Source of the DNA: Callaeas wilsoni
Taxonomy: Eukaryota; Chordata; Aves; Passeriformes; Callaeidae
Assembly (NCBI GenBank): GCA_013398955.1
Contig: VWPU01003113.1
Span: forward strand, 62,001 to 126,000
DNA length: 64,000 nt
Reading direction: 5' to 3'
Shown: positions 13,858-25,864 of the stretch, piece by piece
How positions within the stretch are numbered: the first letter of the stretch is position 1
How the letters are laid out: each line of letters opens with the position of its first letter
The notes under the pieces: model-generated
Databases searched by the model: none
Told to the model about the DNA's origin: nothing
What the model saw: only the letters and a program-made list of their open reading frames with translations
Position numbers and translations under genes: made by a program

Positions 13858-13876
13858 GGGAGGGAGGGATGGAGGG
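13858..13876 (+). promoter_or_regulatory. Potential G-quadruplex in the MON2 promoter
   Basis: Four GGG runs are separated by loops of 1, 1 and 5 bases, which fits the classic G3+N1-7 rule. More G runs follow at 13,882. The site lies on the strand opposite the MON2 transcript, about 230 bp upstream of the start codon. Formation in the cell is inferred only. Confidence 0.5.
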
Positions 13877-14299
13877 AGAGAGGGCGGTGGCACCCGGACC
13901 CGTCCTGCCGGGCTGGGCCGGTCTTGGCCCGGAGAGCGGGCTCCTTCCCCGGGGCCCCTTCCCCGCGGCCCCTTCCCCGCAGTGCCACTGGGTCGGCGTG
14001 AAGGGGCGGGAGAGGCGCTGGGACCTGGGCCGAGGCGGGGCCGCCGGCCCTGGGGAGCTGCCGTGGGGAGGGGACAAACCGCGGCGTTCGCGAAGGGTCA
14101 CTGAGGAAGTGGGTGGCGAAGCCCCTTGGGCTTCAGTTGCCGCCAACCCCGCCGAGCGGCTGCAGGGATGTAGGGATTGGTCCCCTCTGGCCAAGTCCGG
14201 CTCTCAGGAGCGTTTGATTTAAAAAAGCAAAAAAGTGAGGTGTACTGCTACGTTTTTCGTTTGAATCTGAAGTTCTTGCTTTCTTTCCAATGCGAGTGA

Positions 14300-14478
14300 C
14301 TGTGCATTGAAACAGATTGCCCAGAGAGTTCGTGGAGTGTCCCTCGCTGGAGATTCAAGAACCGCCTGGATTCAATTCTATGCAATGTGCTCTGGGGTGA
14401 CCCTGCTTGAGCAGGTGGGTTGGATGAGGTGACCCAAAGTGGTCCCTTCCAGCCTTGCCCATTCTGTGGTCTTCAGCC
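14300..14478 (+). mobile_element. CR1 LINE 3' fragment
   Basis: The sequence follows the CR1 3' end: GCCCAGAGAG, then a body ending in CTGCTTGAGCAGG, GGTTGGATGAGGTGACC, GGTCCCTTCCAGCC and CATTCTGTGGTCTT. It is 5'-truncated, as is typical of CR1. It sits at the upstream edge of the MON2 CpG island, about 670 bp from the start codon, in the orientation opposite to MON2. Confidence 0.88.
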
Positions 14479-15798
14479 GGAGTGAAGCTTTGTGTCATTC
14501 TCGGCCCCTGTGCGTACTCAGCGCTCTGTGGTTTCCTCTAAGCAAAGCGAGGATGAATCCTTCGTTGAGAGGCTTTAAGATAAACACAGGCAGGGAAAAA
14601 ACACGGGCATGTGGAACGGTTGAGTCCCAGCTACCTTCCATGTCACCAGCAGTGTCCCTCAGAATTCCATACCAGCAGTTTTTAACCCATTTCTAAAGCT
14701 GACTCCTGAACAACCAGCACAAGCTCTTCAGTATCTGTTACTTCTTGTAATGCAAGGAGCTTAGGCTTGATGGCTGCCTGGGACCTTCCTTCTGGAGGAT
14801 ACCATTCATCATTCACCATAACAATTAACATTTTGCAAAGATTTTGGTCTCTGCAATAATTTTTCCATATTCTTGGTGCTGCAAATCCTGTACTGTGCTG
14901 ACTGTCTACCTGTAATACAGTATGGTTCTGTTCCCCTTCTATAAACCCAGGGAGTTGGAAAACATCTGTGAGTTTTAAAAAGTTGTAGTTTTCAAACCCG
15001 AGAGTCTTGAAAAAAAATTATGAAGAAGCCAAATGAAGGACAAATTTTTACTGCCATACTATTTTAAAAATTTCAAGTAACAGCTTTTCTTCAGACTTTC
15101 CTGAAAGTCTTCAGTCTTACTCAGACAATGTTCTAATATTTTGGGGTTTTTGTCTTGTAATGAAATGTAAAAACTTTTCACAGATTTGAGCATCCCTATT
15201 TGTATGTTGAGTTCATTTACGGTGCGATCCGTTGCAAACGATATAGTAAACAGGATCCCATTGGCACAGCTTTGACTGTACCTGTGTACATAGATCTTTA
15301 GGGGTGCTTTGTGAAGCAAAGAGTGCAGAATTGTTTTCTAAGTAATTTGGTTTTTTAAGATCTTTATTTTTACATTGTTTTCAGTATACTGACTGTTAGC
15401 TCAAGAGAACTGGATAAATGGACGTGAGGTTTTAAAACTGTGTGTAATGCTGCCGCAATTGAATTAGGTGGTCAAGCTTTATGTGCCTTCGGACAAGGAA
15501 TTAGGATTTCACCCTATGTCCAGTAAAAGCAAACATGATTCTATAACATTGTTATGCTTTCAAAGTGCATTGGTCTGTGTATTCTCAAAAGCTTTGATTT
15601 TTCTGTGCTTACTTAAAAAAAAAACCAACCACAAAAGAACAAGAGTGTTGTCTTCAGCAGAACGATTTATGTGCTTAACTAATAAGCATTTTCCTAAGGA
15701 TTTTCCCATCTTAGTGCATCTGTTCTGGGCTTCAGGCCTGATGCAATTCACAGACCAGTCCAAATACCTTAATAGGAAACATGGATGATTAGCTAGGA

Positions 15799-15818
15799 GA
15801 ATGAATGAATGAATGAAT
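15799..15818 (+). repeat. (GAAT)5 microsatellite
   Basis: Five perfect GAAT units are followed by diverged GACTGACT. It is a candidate length polymorphism. Confidence 0.9.
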
Positions 15819-17996
15819 GACTGACTATGCACATGTATATCTTAGGTAAGCTTTAATGATTTACTTCCTTTTTGTTGTTCGGATTTTTCCACTGATTTAC
15901 TGTACACAGTAAGCCATGGACACATTGATACTCCCTGGATCTACTTGTCTGCCTATTTGCATACTTGTTATAGTTTATTGATCATTGATCATATATATCT
16001 TTTCAACTACCAGCTTAGACACTCAGTTTGCTCTGCGTTGCCAGCCAAATACTGCAAGATTGTTCATGAGTTTGGAAATTAATCTTAGAGCTTGTAGAAC
16101 TCTTACAGTTGTAGAATTGAAAACTCTTCCGGATCTGCTGAATACAAGAACTGGGAATGTGTGCCTGAATCTCAGATATGTGTCTTAAACAACAAGCTCA
16201 TCTTTCTCACTGTTTTGATGTATGCCTTTTGCAAATGCAGAGATTTAGCAATTAATCTAAATCAATGCAGTTAAACTGTTTAAACTAGCCAGGGTCCTTT
16301 TAAGTGACACTGATTGGATTGTGAATGTGACCTCTGCAGCTGCATTTCATTGCAATAGATTCTATTGCATGTAGTTCTAACCCTCAGCAGAAGTGCTTGC
16401 CAGTCTTCTGTACACTTTAAATACCCTGGTTACAATTCGTCACTTTTGATTCAGAAGGTGGTGCTGCATATGTGGACATCTTTGAGGGCACATTTTTGAC
16501 CAGCAAGATAGGAATGGTAGTTAAGATGACTTAATTTGGAACAGTACACGTGCCTGCATCTCAGGCACATCTCTCAGCTTTTAAGCTAACTTCGTATTGC
16601 ATTGCAATTATTATATTGTGGTTTGCTTTGTTATTAAATTATATGTTATTTTGTGATGGGCAGTGGGTGATTGACATAATTCCCTGTAGCTTTATGGCCC
16701 TAATTACCAACAAAAATGCTCATGAGACCTATTGTGACTCATTAAGTTACCTCATGTTCATTCCAAATGATGCGCATCAGTCCTTTTAATTGGATTAAAC
16801 ATAGGATGGCATTTGGCTGTATTAATTTCAGGTGTTTAGTCCTAGTTATGGCCCATCCTGGTAGATGTATGCAGATGCAGGCTTTGTATAAGAGAACAGG
16901 GTTCTGTCATCATGCTATACAGAGGCAAAACAATCAGATTTCATTCACTGTGGCAATGAATTAGATTCATCATAATGGGAAGAGTTGTGATTTTCCTCTG
17001 AGTTCACTTTACCTATACTCCTGTATACTTCTGTAAGTGATATGAATCTGTAAGTAGTGACAGTACTAAGCTAACTTCAGGATATGAAAAATCAATTGTG
17101 TGGAAAAATAAAGGTGTTTGCAGATGTCTCTGGTGATTTTTTGTACTGAAGAGTTAAGAGTCACGATGGAGAAAATTTTGTCTCAGATTGAACATAGATA
17201 CTGATATCAAAAGACAAAGTTAAATTTTAAAATAAAAGACAGTGAGAGAGGGACTAAGACCAAATACATCCTGTAGCCTTTTATAAAAACTATCCATTAT
17301 ATTGGTCTGTGTAAGCACAAAGAAGCCCTTTACAATGTGAACACTTCAGTAGCTCCTTCTTAAATTACAGACCAAAGAAGTGGGTCAAGAGTGTATTTCT
17401 ATTGTGACACAAATGGGTTAAAAGAAGTAATAAACTTCACCCTAGTATATGATACTCTTTGGGGGTTTTTTATGGAATAGAAGTAAAACTTGTTCCTTTG
17501 GGATGTGGCTGTGCAAGGAAGTTAGATCTACCAGCAGATTGAAAAGTATGTTTTCCAGTGTGAACTCCTCATTCATTTAGCCTGTGTCTTTCTGTATAAG
17601 TGTGAGCATATGTTTACATATCAGTACCGATTTCGTTTGTATGCTTACAGTTAATACACATTTTATTTCATTTGATCAACTAAAAAAGCAATCCCAGCTG
17701 CTCTCTACTGGTGGATTATCCTCTTTGTCATTAGCAAAATATTGGTAATTATGTCACATTTTGTTTAAAGTCACTCACAACAGTGTTAAGCAGCAATGCC
17801 CAAAATGTCAGACCTATGACGTGTATTAGGTACTCAGCAGTGATTTCCTATTGAGTGCAGAACTCCAGGGACTACACACAAATCTTTCAACCAGAGGCTT
17901 AGATGCTTCCATGACTCTCGCGTAACCAGCCAGCAAAGCTGTTTTTCCAATTTTTCCTGCTTGAATCTTGTCCAAACAGATTCTCAAAGCAGTGGG

Positions 17997-18016
17997 GTTT
18001 GTTTGTTTGTTTGTTT
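17997..18016 (+). repeat. (GTTT)5 microsatellite running into a T tract
   Basis: Five GTTT units are followed by extra T residues. Confidence 0.85.
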
Positions 18017-20454
18017 TTTTGCATTGGTCTTATGAGTGCTGGTAATTGAATCAGCTGAACCTGGTAACTTCTTTTGTGAGAAAGAACTGCTGTCCCCTGC
18101 TTGAATTCATTTATTGCTGTGTTAAAGCTGGCAATGTAACAACAGACTGACAGAGACATGATAATCACAAAATTTTATCAGCACCTCCTATGCCCTTCAT
18201 ACTTTCCAGCTCACACAGGAAGTATGTGGCTGTCCTGGGAGAAAAGCCTTACTCTGTGCTTTAAACTGAATTTGTCTTTCATTCCCTTACACAAATAACA
18301 GAATTAATATCTGTTCATCTGTGATTTTTCCCTGCATGGTGTGTAATGCAGCCCATTCATGATACATTTTTTTTCTGTCAAATGTAGAAAATAGAGAAAC
18401 AGGGGTGGAGATGCTACTTGACTTACATAGAAAAACCCAACACTGACGATCCTTACCACCTTAACAATTAGCACAGCATCAGGTCACAGTCAGATTAAGA
18501 AACTTCAGTGATGGTGCACTTATGATCAGAATTTACTACGATCTTCAAGTATTTTATTAGGAATTTTGGTTTAGAGATAAAGGCATAGTTGGGTTGAAGC
18601 AAAGCAGCAGTTGTGATTCTAGGCACTGTTACTTGATCCAGAGCTCTTCCAGCGGACAGTGGATTCAACTGCACTTTCGGGAGAAGTTTTTTCTCATTAT
18701 CTCATGCTGACTGCAGGATGTGTAACTTAAAAATGCCAATCAAGAATGTCAGTAATATGCATTTTTATAACTTCTATGACTTCTTCAGCTTGTATGAAAA
18801 TTACGGAAGTACTTCCAGACACCTAGTAACCTCCAGACAATCTACTAATCACAGAGCAACACCAGACAGGAGAAGGGTGTTCCCCTGTGTAAAAATCAAT
18901 TTTTTTGGCTGATGCAGCAGAGAGGAGAAATCACTGAATGCTTTCTGCAGGCTCTGGTGCATCCTTTAAGATAATCATTCCAGACTGCAGCCCTAAGGCT
19001 GCTGAGTGATACCATTACTACAGGAGAGTTTTCACCAGCTGAATGCATGTTAGTTCCTTTGTTTCAGGGGTGGCCCCTATGTAGCAGGGACTGCAGTCCT
19101 ATCTGTAAAACACAGAAAATATTTATAGAAATAGCTACACTCACTATACTCATGTAAGTAGCATGGAAGCTAGCACACCTTGTAGGTATTCTTCTCTCAC
19201 ACTGCCACAGCTACACTGCTGGCACAACCAAGGTAATTTGTAGCTAACTCAGCCCAGCCTAGAAAAGACTCAGTATGGCCCTGTACTTCTGAGAGCCTCT
19301 AGCACAACTGTTGGCAAAGATAACTGAAGTGGGACTGTTCCATTCTTTTACAGGCAGTTCTTTCTGTAAACCCCATGAGGATTAGAAGTTTCTTATGGAA
19401 GAGATCTGAATGAAGAACTGCTGCTTGTAGAGGCTTTGGTTTACCATATGTGTTGCACTCATCTTCATTGCTATATGAAGATTATGGACTTCCTATCTAA
19501 TTCAGAGGACTTTGCCCTTGAGATATATATTTGTAGAGGTTCACGTGTGGCTGTGTTTATAAGCAGCAGTCTGAAAGAAATTTTGTTACTCAGGTTGGGT
19601 CCAAACAGCTAAACAGAACGAACTTACTTGTCAGGAAATTTGAAGGACAGCCAAAGGTGTCCAGTCATAAAGATGCAAATGCTTTCCTTTGTAGTAAAAT
19701 GGCTACCCAGATCACCTCCACATATGAATATGCATTCCCAATAAAGCAGGGCAATATCACTATACGTATCTACACCCTGGGTCATATGCAAGCAGAGACA
19801 TCCATAACCAAGGGTGCATATGTGTGGCAATTACATAGTTAATTTCATTAGTTAATACTGGTATTTTGGCAGCATTTCTACAAGTTGTATTCAGTATTTC
19901 ACAAATAGCAGCCGCTTGCTGGAACCTGCTCCCAGGGCACAGTGGATGAGCTTGTCTGTCTCCTCACACCAGTGCATGGATGCACTCTTGGCTACCTGCT
20001 GGCTAGAACATAGGAAATTCCAGGTCTGAACACTCACTGTTCCACCCGAGAGCCAAGCCCTGGAGCTACTGTACAGATCATTAAGTGGGATGTAAAACTT
20101 GTTCAGCCAGTCTGAAACCTTATTTCCCTTTGACAGCATGGTTATCAGTAGATTCCTATGGCTGTCTATTTCTAAGGGCCTTGCTTCCCTGATTCAGTCA
20201 TAACTAACTAAACCATGCCATGATCTAAGAACATTTGATAAAGAATTGAATTATAAAATTAGACGTTAACATGCACTAAGTATTGACAGATTCTTTACCA
20301 AATGCCTCTAGTCCTGACCCACTCTGCCGCACTTTGTTGTGGGTGATACAGATGTCTGGTGGGCTTGAATGTCTTAGTTTGTTGGAGGCAAGGTCACAGA
20401 AAGCCAGAACCAGCCTTACCAACAGCAGAATTTCAAAGAAATTGACACTTCATT

Positions 20455-20828
20455 GTCCTATGATGAGCAGCTGAGGGTGCTGGGGTTCTTTAGCCTGGAG
20501 GAAGCTCAGGGGTCACTCACTCTCTACTACTACCTGAAAGGAGGATGTAGCCAGGTGGGGGTCAGCCTCTTCTCCCAGGCAGCTTGTGACAGGATGAGAG
20601 GACACAGTGTTAAGCTGCACCAGGGGTGGTCTAGGTTGGACATCAGGAGGAATTTCTTCACAGAAAGAATGATTAGACATTGGAATGGGCTGCCCAGAAA
20701 GGTGATGGAGTCACTGTCCCTGGAGGTGTTTAGGGAAAGACTGGATATGGCATTTAGTGCCATGATCTAGTTGATACGGTGCTGTTCAGTGAGGTCTTCT
20801 CCAAACTAATAGATTCTCTGATTCATTT
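20455..20828 (+). mobile_element. CR1 LINE 3' fragment with ORF2 C-terminal remnant
   Basis: This is a clear CR1 tail. It starts near GAGCAGCTGAGGGTGCTGGG, passes through CTACCTGAAAGGAGG and GACATCAGGAGGAATTTCTT, and ends in octamer-like GATTCTCTGATTC. On the plus strand a frame of 105 codons stays open. It encodes the CR1 ORF2 C-terminal segment, with RHWNGLP followed by SLEVFRERLDMAFSAM. The copy is 5'-truncated and lacks the endonuclease and most of the reverse transcriptase, so it cannot move. Confidence 0.93.
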
Positions 20829-21998
20829 TTTCCCCCCCTTCAGGACATTTCAAACTTTCCTTTGTAAACTGGTTGCTAAAAATTATTAGCTCAGCTCCCA
20901 ATCCCCATAATGTGCTGGAATCTGCTCTAGATTGTTTCCTTTCTACTGGTTTACCATTATCTTTCACTAAGAACTTAAATCCATTGCTAGAAACCAAATT
21001 ACTTTTTTGTTGTATCTCTGCAAGACAAACCACCACTATCAAAGACTTTAATTTTTGGTTGTCTCTTGGTGACTTTTGCAGTAGTTGCTCTTTTTTAATC
21101 ACAGGACACTGCTCCTTCTTGAAATCCTCTACCACCTCCTTTGTAGTATCCTACAGCTACTTTCTCACTACATTCATCTTTTCTATTCATGCAGTATAGG
21201 CTTCTCCATACTCTTGACTTGTCTTAGTGTGATTCATTGTTTTTACATACATTCTGCACTATTTCTTCCTCCCTGATATTACAGAAACAATGTACAGCAT
21301 AAAAATGAGCTTCCTAAATGACAGTTTCCGACTGACCATGACACTAATTTCAAAGATCATAGAGAGAGAATAACCCGATACTTCCCATATTAAGTAGTAG
21401 TACAACCTTCTTTGATTTATCTTTTAATCTGCACTACCTTATCTCAAAAATATTACATAAATAGCTAAGCTTAAATTTTCTGAAGATATCTGCTAAGGCA
21501 TTATTTCCTATACCAAAAATCAATATGTTATTTGTATTTGCTTTTAATAGGTATAGATGGTACAGAGTCAGTAATTACTGTCCCTTGTGTTTGCAGACTT
21601 TCTCCTCAGGCAAAAGACACATTTACACAATACCAAGAACATAATATGTATTTTAGCACATTTACAGATGTTGAAAACAAGCATAGCTCATCTGAAGTCT
21701 TTCCAGACAGCATTCATTGTGTTCTGGAAAATACCTTTGTGCCCCCAGAGCTGGTTGCAGACCTCTTTCCAATTGCACGATATGTAGGTTTTAATTTTCA
21801 TTTTTAAGGAACTACTCATTTTTCAACAGAGGCATGTCTGAATGGGTCATTGTGTTATAACAGAAATTGTCATGGGGAGGCAGGGATGCTCTTCTAGAAT
21901 GGAAAAGAAAGAAGGAAAAGGGAGATGTATGTTTTGGTATTGGCTGTAAGTGGGGGAAAGAGTTACTTGGAAGAAATGACAATAAATCAAAGGTCTTT

Positions 21999-22510
21999 CT
22001 CGTGGTTTAAGCCCAGCTGGAAATTAAGCCGCACATAGCCGCTCCCCTTCCCCACCCCTCTAGTGAGAGAGAAAAAAGACAGAGATCCTGAACTGAGATA
22101 AGAACAACTTCCTGGAAACAACAATGAGATAAGAAAATGAACAATATCAGCAACACTATTAATAACAAAAGTATACAAAAAAGAGGGTGATTTACATACA
22201 AAAAAAGTATGACTGAGCAACCCAGCCTGATGCTGCGCAGCTCCAAGACAAGTAACAAAATGGCGCCCTGGCCCTCCTTGTGCCCTTTTTCCCCCCAAGC
22301 CCAAAACAATGAAAAATGGTGGCGGAGAAACCATCTGGTCGGGACAATTGCTACCCCACTGCTCCCTGGGAAAAGGAATGTGCGCCCTGTCCCGGGAAGC
22401 AAGAGCCCTTTCCCTGCCCCTGGCCATGATGTAAGATGGTATGGAATAGCACAATGGCTTGGCCACACACACATGGCTCCAGGCTCCATCCCTTATGTCC
22501 TTGGCTGGAA
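21999..22510 (+). mobile_element. LTR fragment resembling an avian endogenous retrovirus
   Basis: The segment opens with GTGGTTTAAGCCCAGCTGG and a GCCGCTCCCC stretch. It passes through a GAGATAAGA-rich part and ends with ATGTAAGATGGTATGGAATAG. This order resembles a family of avian endogenous-retrovirus LTRs I know. No gag, pol or env sequence is seen beside it, so a degenerate solo LTR is likely. I could not find a clear target-site duplication, so both ends are approximate and the family is uncertain. Confidence 0.55.
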
Positions 22511-25500
22511 CTAGGACAGTCTTACAGAGAGGGTTTGGAGTGGCTTCCTGAGTTTAAGTTGGTAGCCATGGTGAAAGAAGGGAAAAAAATGAAAATTCAA
22601 ATTCAGCATTTGCTATGCTGAACAAGAGCATGGGTTTTATTCCCCTATTAATGAATTCTTATAACGCTAGAGAGTAAAGGCCTTCCCTCAAACCACGGTG
22701 AGCTCGGAGCAAACACATATGCATTCAGGACTCCATTCAAAACTTCTAAGTGATTTTTGATGGGTACAATTAGGTCTAAAGAGGGAGGAACATTCCTCTG
22801 AAAAGAACAGGATGTTTATGGATTCCCAGGTCTCGAAGCTGAGGCAGGTGACTCACATGACTCAGCCTAAGTTTCCATCCCAGCAAGGGAAGGGCCCTTG
22901 CACCTCTCAGCTGCCTCCCTCTGTAGCCCAGGGAAGGCATCTAGCCCGGAGTTAATAGAATAACCCATCACTTGCCTCTGCGGGTTGTTCTGCTGGTATC
23001 TTCCTTCTCCTTTTTAAAAAAGTAATTGCATAAAAGACTCCCACACTTACCTCTGTTTTCAGATTGTCCTGTTCCAGTTTTGAAACGCTAGTTCTTTGAA
23101 TATTTCCCTATACTCCAAGACCCCCTGCATAGAGTTAAGTCCCCCCTCATAAGGTGTCACATGCAAATTGAGGCACTTGTGAGTAGGCTTTCTGAGAAAG
23201 CAATTCTTCTCTCCACCTGTTAGTGAAAATGTATTTACTCTGGGGTTGTAACTTTTTTCTATACTGTGTCCCAGGTTACAATCCAAGCTTTTAAAAGGTA
23301 GGAGCTCAAATAGTGTATCTTCACAGGCTCCTTACTGGAGATCCAGAAAGATTAAGTCAACTTCTCATTTCTCTTTATGTATCTAAGGACCAGTTTCTTG
23401 TGCCACTGTTTCAGTGCTGATTTGCTCGTCTGCTGGGGCTATAGAGGATACAGGGGTATTTACTACTTTCCACGTTCTGTAGATATGATCTGAGTATTTT
23501 GCACACTGAATAAAAACATTAATTTAAGACCAAGTGCCACCAACTTCTTCAACATCTCTATTCCACAATGACTTCCTAATGGAAATTATTTTGAGGTTGT
23601 TGGTTGTTTCCTAAACTTTTTGTTGGATGATACTGCATAACATTCATGTTTTGATGAGATTATTGTGATACTTAAAGTGACAATTAAGTGCCAAGTACTG
23701 AAATAATTTAGGTGCATCTATATTATCATCTCTATCAACTTTTTCAGTTACCACCTTGACAAATAACAAAATTTACTTTTCATTAAACCATATGGACTGA
23801 TGTGAATTCTTTATCAATAGGGAGTTCTGTATTAACCGTTGCATAACTTGGCCCACGATGACTGTTAATGCTACCTGGCACATAGCAACCCAGTTCATTC
23901 CCTAAATAAATTTGTCACATTTGGACTATTCCGGCTTTCCATGTTATTCCAAGATGTAATTTCTTTTCAGTAAGACAGGTCTCTCTACTTGCCTTAGGAA
24001 CACATGATCCCAGTAAAGCATGCAATCTTGGAACTAGAGAAGTGGAACTGTTTTCACAATGTTTACCCCCAGAGAAACAGAACTAAAAAAAATCTGAAGA
24101 GAGCAATTTGCCTGCAGACTAAGAATATGCTTATTCTATCAGATACAGTTTTCCTATTGTTTCACTACATTTATGGTGATTTTCTTTGTCCAAGTAACTA
24201 GTACTTAGAAACAATGAAAAACCATACCCTGCAACTACAACTCCGACATCAAAGAAAGCAGCATATTTTAAAAATAAAACTAGTGGGTTTGCCAATTAAT
24301 TTGCCTGCCATACTGATTTCCCTCTAAAGATTTCGAATCTCTTGAAAAAATAAACTGCACTCCATAACACAGGGCTAACTTCCTGGGAAACCTAGAAGGG
24401 CTTGTGGCCTTCCCATTAGCAAGCAGCTGTAGATGCAGCAGATGTTTCCACATCATCTGACTGTGGAACATCTGACGGCTTTTCTCATCTCATCAGCTCG
24501 AAGATAAGCTGCAAACCTCACCTCTGTGTGCCAGGAAGGCAGGTGGGACTTTAATTTAGGTGGATAGGTCAGGGAGCTATGTGCACTGAAGCATCCAGAA
24601 TATTGCCTGAAGCCAACTAAAACAAGAGGTCCTGGGCAGTGTTTCTTTACCTCTCCTTCCCTTTCAGCCTGGCTTTAATGACATATTGCTGTCACAAAAT
24701 CCATGGAGTAAGTGGGAATTGCAAGCTGCCTTCTGCTTCCTACTCTGTTTTGTTTCTGTGACTGTCACATTAACAAAGTTAACTGACTCTTGTAATTTTA
24801 GAGTTTATGCTGATACGTATTGACAGCAAACTTTTTGATGAAAAAAGCACACTAGATTTTTATCTGACAGATGTTAGGATCCTCTTCTCCACATAAATGA
24901 TGAGTTGAGAATAACTTTTGATAAATACTGTAAATAATAATATACTTTTTGTACTTTAAAGCATGCCCACACTGGAAGAACTGTATCTTATGTGTGGATA
25001 TGTTTTATAAAACTCACAACTTAATTCCCAGAAACCTTTGAGACACTTGTACAGAGATGTTACTGATGTTTATCTCTGATTAGGAAGCTGATTATACAAC
25101 CTGCGTATGATCTTGGAAGCCAAATTAACAATAACAAAAAAAATTAGAATACATCTATGTAGTTTTTTCCTAATTAAATTTTTACTTTGATCAATACCCT
25201 TTTAAATTCTAGTTGGATTATCCAATTTTTAGTAGGTAAGTACATTCCTTCAAATATACTATTCCATATGTGTATATTTATTTGCATTTTCAAAGGGAGA
25301 ATGAAGTGCATTAAGAGGCTGAGTTATCAGATATTAAAGCTCCAATCTACAAACTCCTAAAGTACTTTGGTAAGTCAAATCAGATCCTTTGGTCTGTGTG
25401 GCTTTTCCAAACAAGTTCTAGGCTAACAAGACATGGAAAAAATGGGAGCACGAATATAGGGCGGCTCTTTGTATGTGTTATTCAAAGAGCTCATCACTTC

Positions 25501-25864
25501 TCTAGGGTTACTTCCAAAAGCTTGTATCATTTCCCCCCTGCCAACCTCATAGGATTGCCTAATCTTAAATATATTCCCTCATTTCCCAGCCATCTCACAA
25601 TTAGTATATTTGCATTTGATTATTGTTACAGTATTACTTTTAAAAACAAGTAAAACTATGATATTATTGTTTTTGCAGCCTTATAAATGTTTTAGAGCCC
25701 ATGACAGAAGAGAAACCCTTTTATATCTACTATCTACTGGAAACACTATTAATCTTGTTTTATGTTGGTCACTACATAACAAGTTTGTAACTGAGAATAT
25801 AAGTCTCAGGCAAAGACTGCCCATGACACAAACACTGTGGGAAAAGAATTTGTAACAAAACTGA

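Larger units (their letters stand above)
12780..14170 (-). promoter_or_regulatory. MON2: CpG-island promoter of MON2
   Basis: About 1.4 kb of GC-rich, CpG-dense sequence is centred on MON2 exon 1, with AT-rich DNA on both sides. It contains GGGGCGGG-type GC boxes (for example near 14,003), ETS-like GGAAG/CTTCC sites, and a four-run G tract at 13,858-13,876. I see no convincing TATA box, as is usual for broad CpG promoters. The transcription start should lie somewhat above 13,633. The island extends about 750 bp into intron 1. Long reading frames in all frames here are a by-product of high GC and scarce stop codons. Confidence 0.88.
14171..25864. other. Intergenic region between USP15 and MON2 (about 11.7 kb)
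   Basis: The region contains no gene I can support on either strand. Identified contents are a CR1 tail at 14,300-14,478, a GAAT microsatellite at 15,799-15,818, a GTTT microsatellite at 17,997-18,016, a CR1 tail at 20,455-20,828, and an LTR fragment at about 21,999-22,510. The stretches 14,480-20,450 and 22,510-25,860 are otherwise plain AT-rich DNA. I see no let-7-like hairpin or coding exon in them. Confidence 0.75.

Noticed and set aside
12720..14222. Many long overlapping open frames on both strands, up to 266 codons
   Set aside because: They fall in the MON2 CpG island, where high GC removes stops. They are Pro/Arg/Gly/Ala-rich and match no protein. Only the 37 MON2 codons are supported.
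20453..20770. 105-codon plus-strand frame as a possible gene
   Set aside because: Its sequence is the C-terminal end of CR1 ORF2, so it is a LINE remnant.
14171..25864. A let-7 family or other microRNA hairpin between the genes
   Set aside because: I looked for TGAGGTAGTAG on both strands and found none. The CTACTACCT at about 20,527 is part of the CR1 copy.
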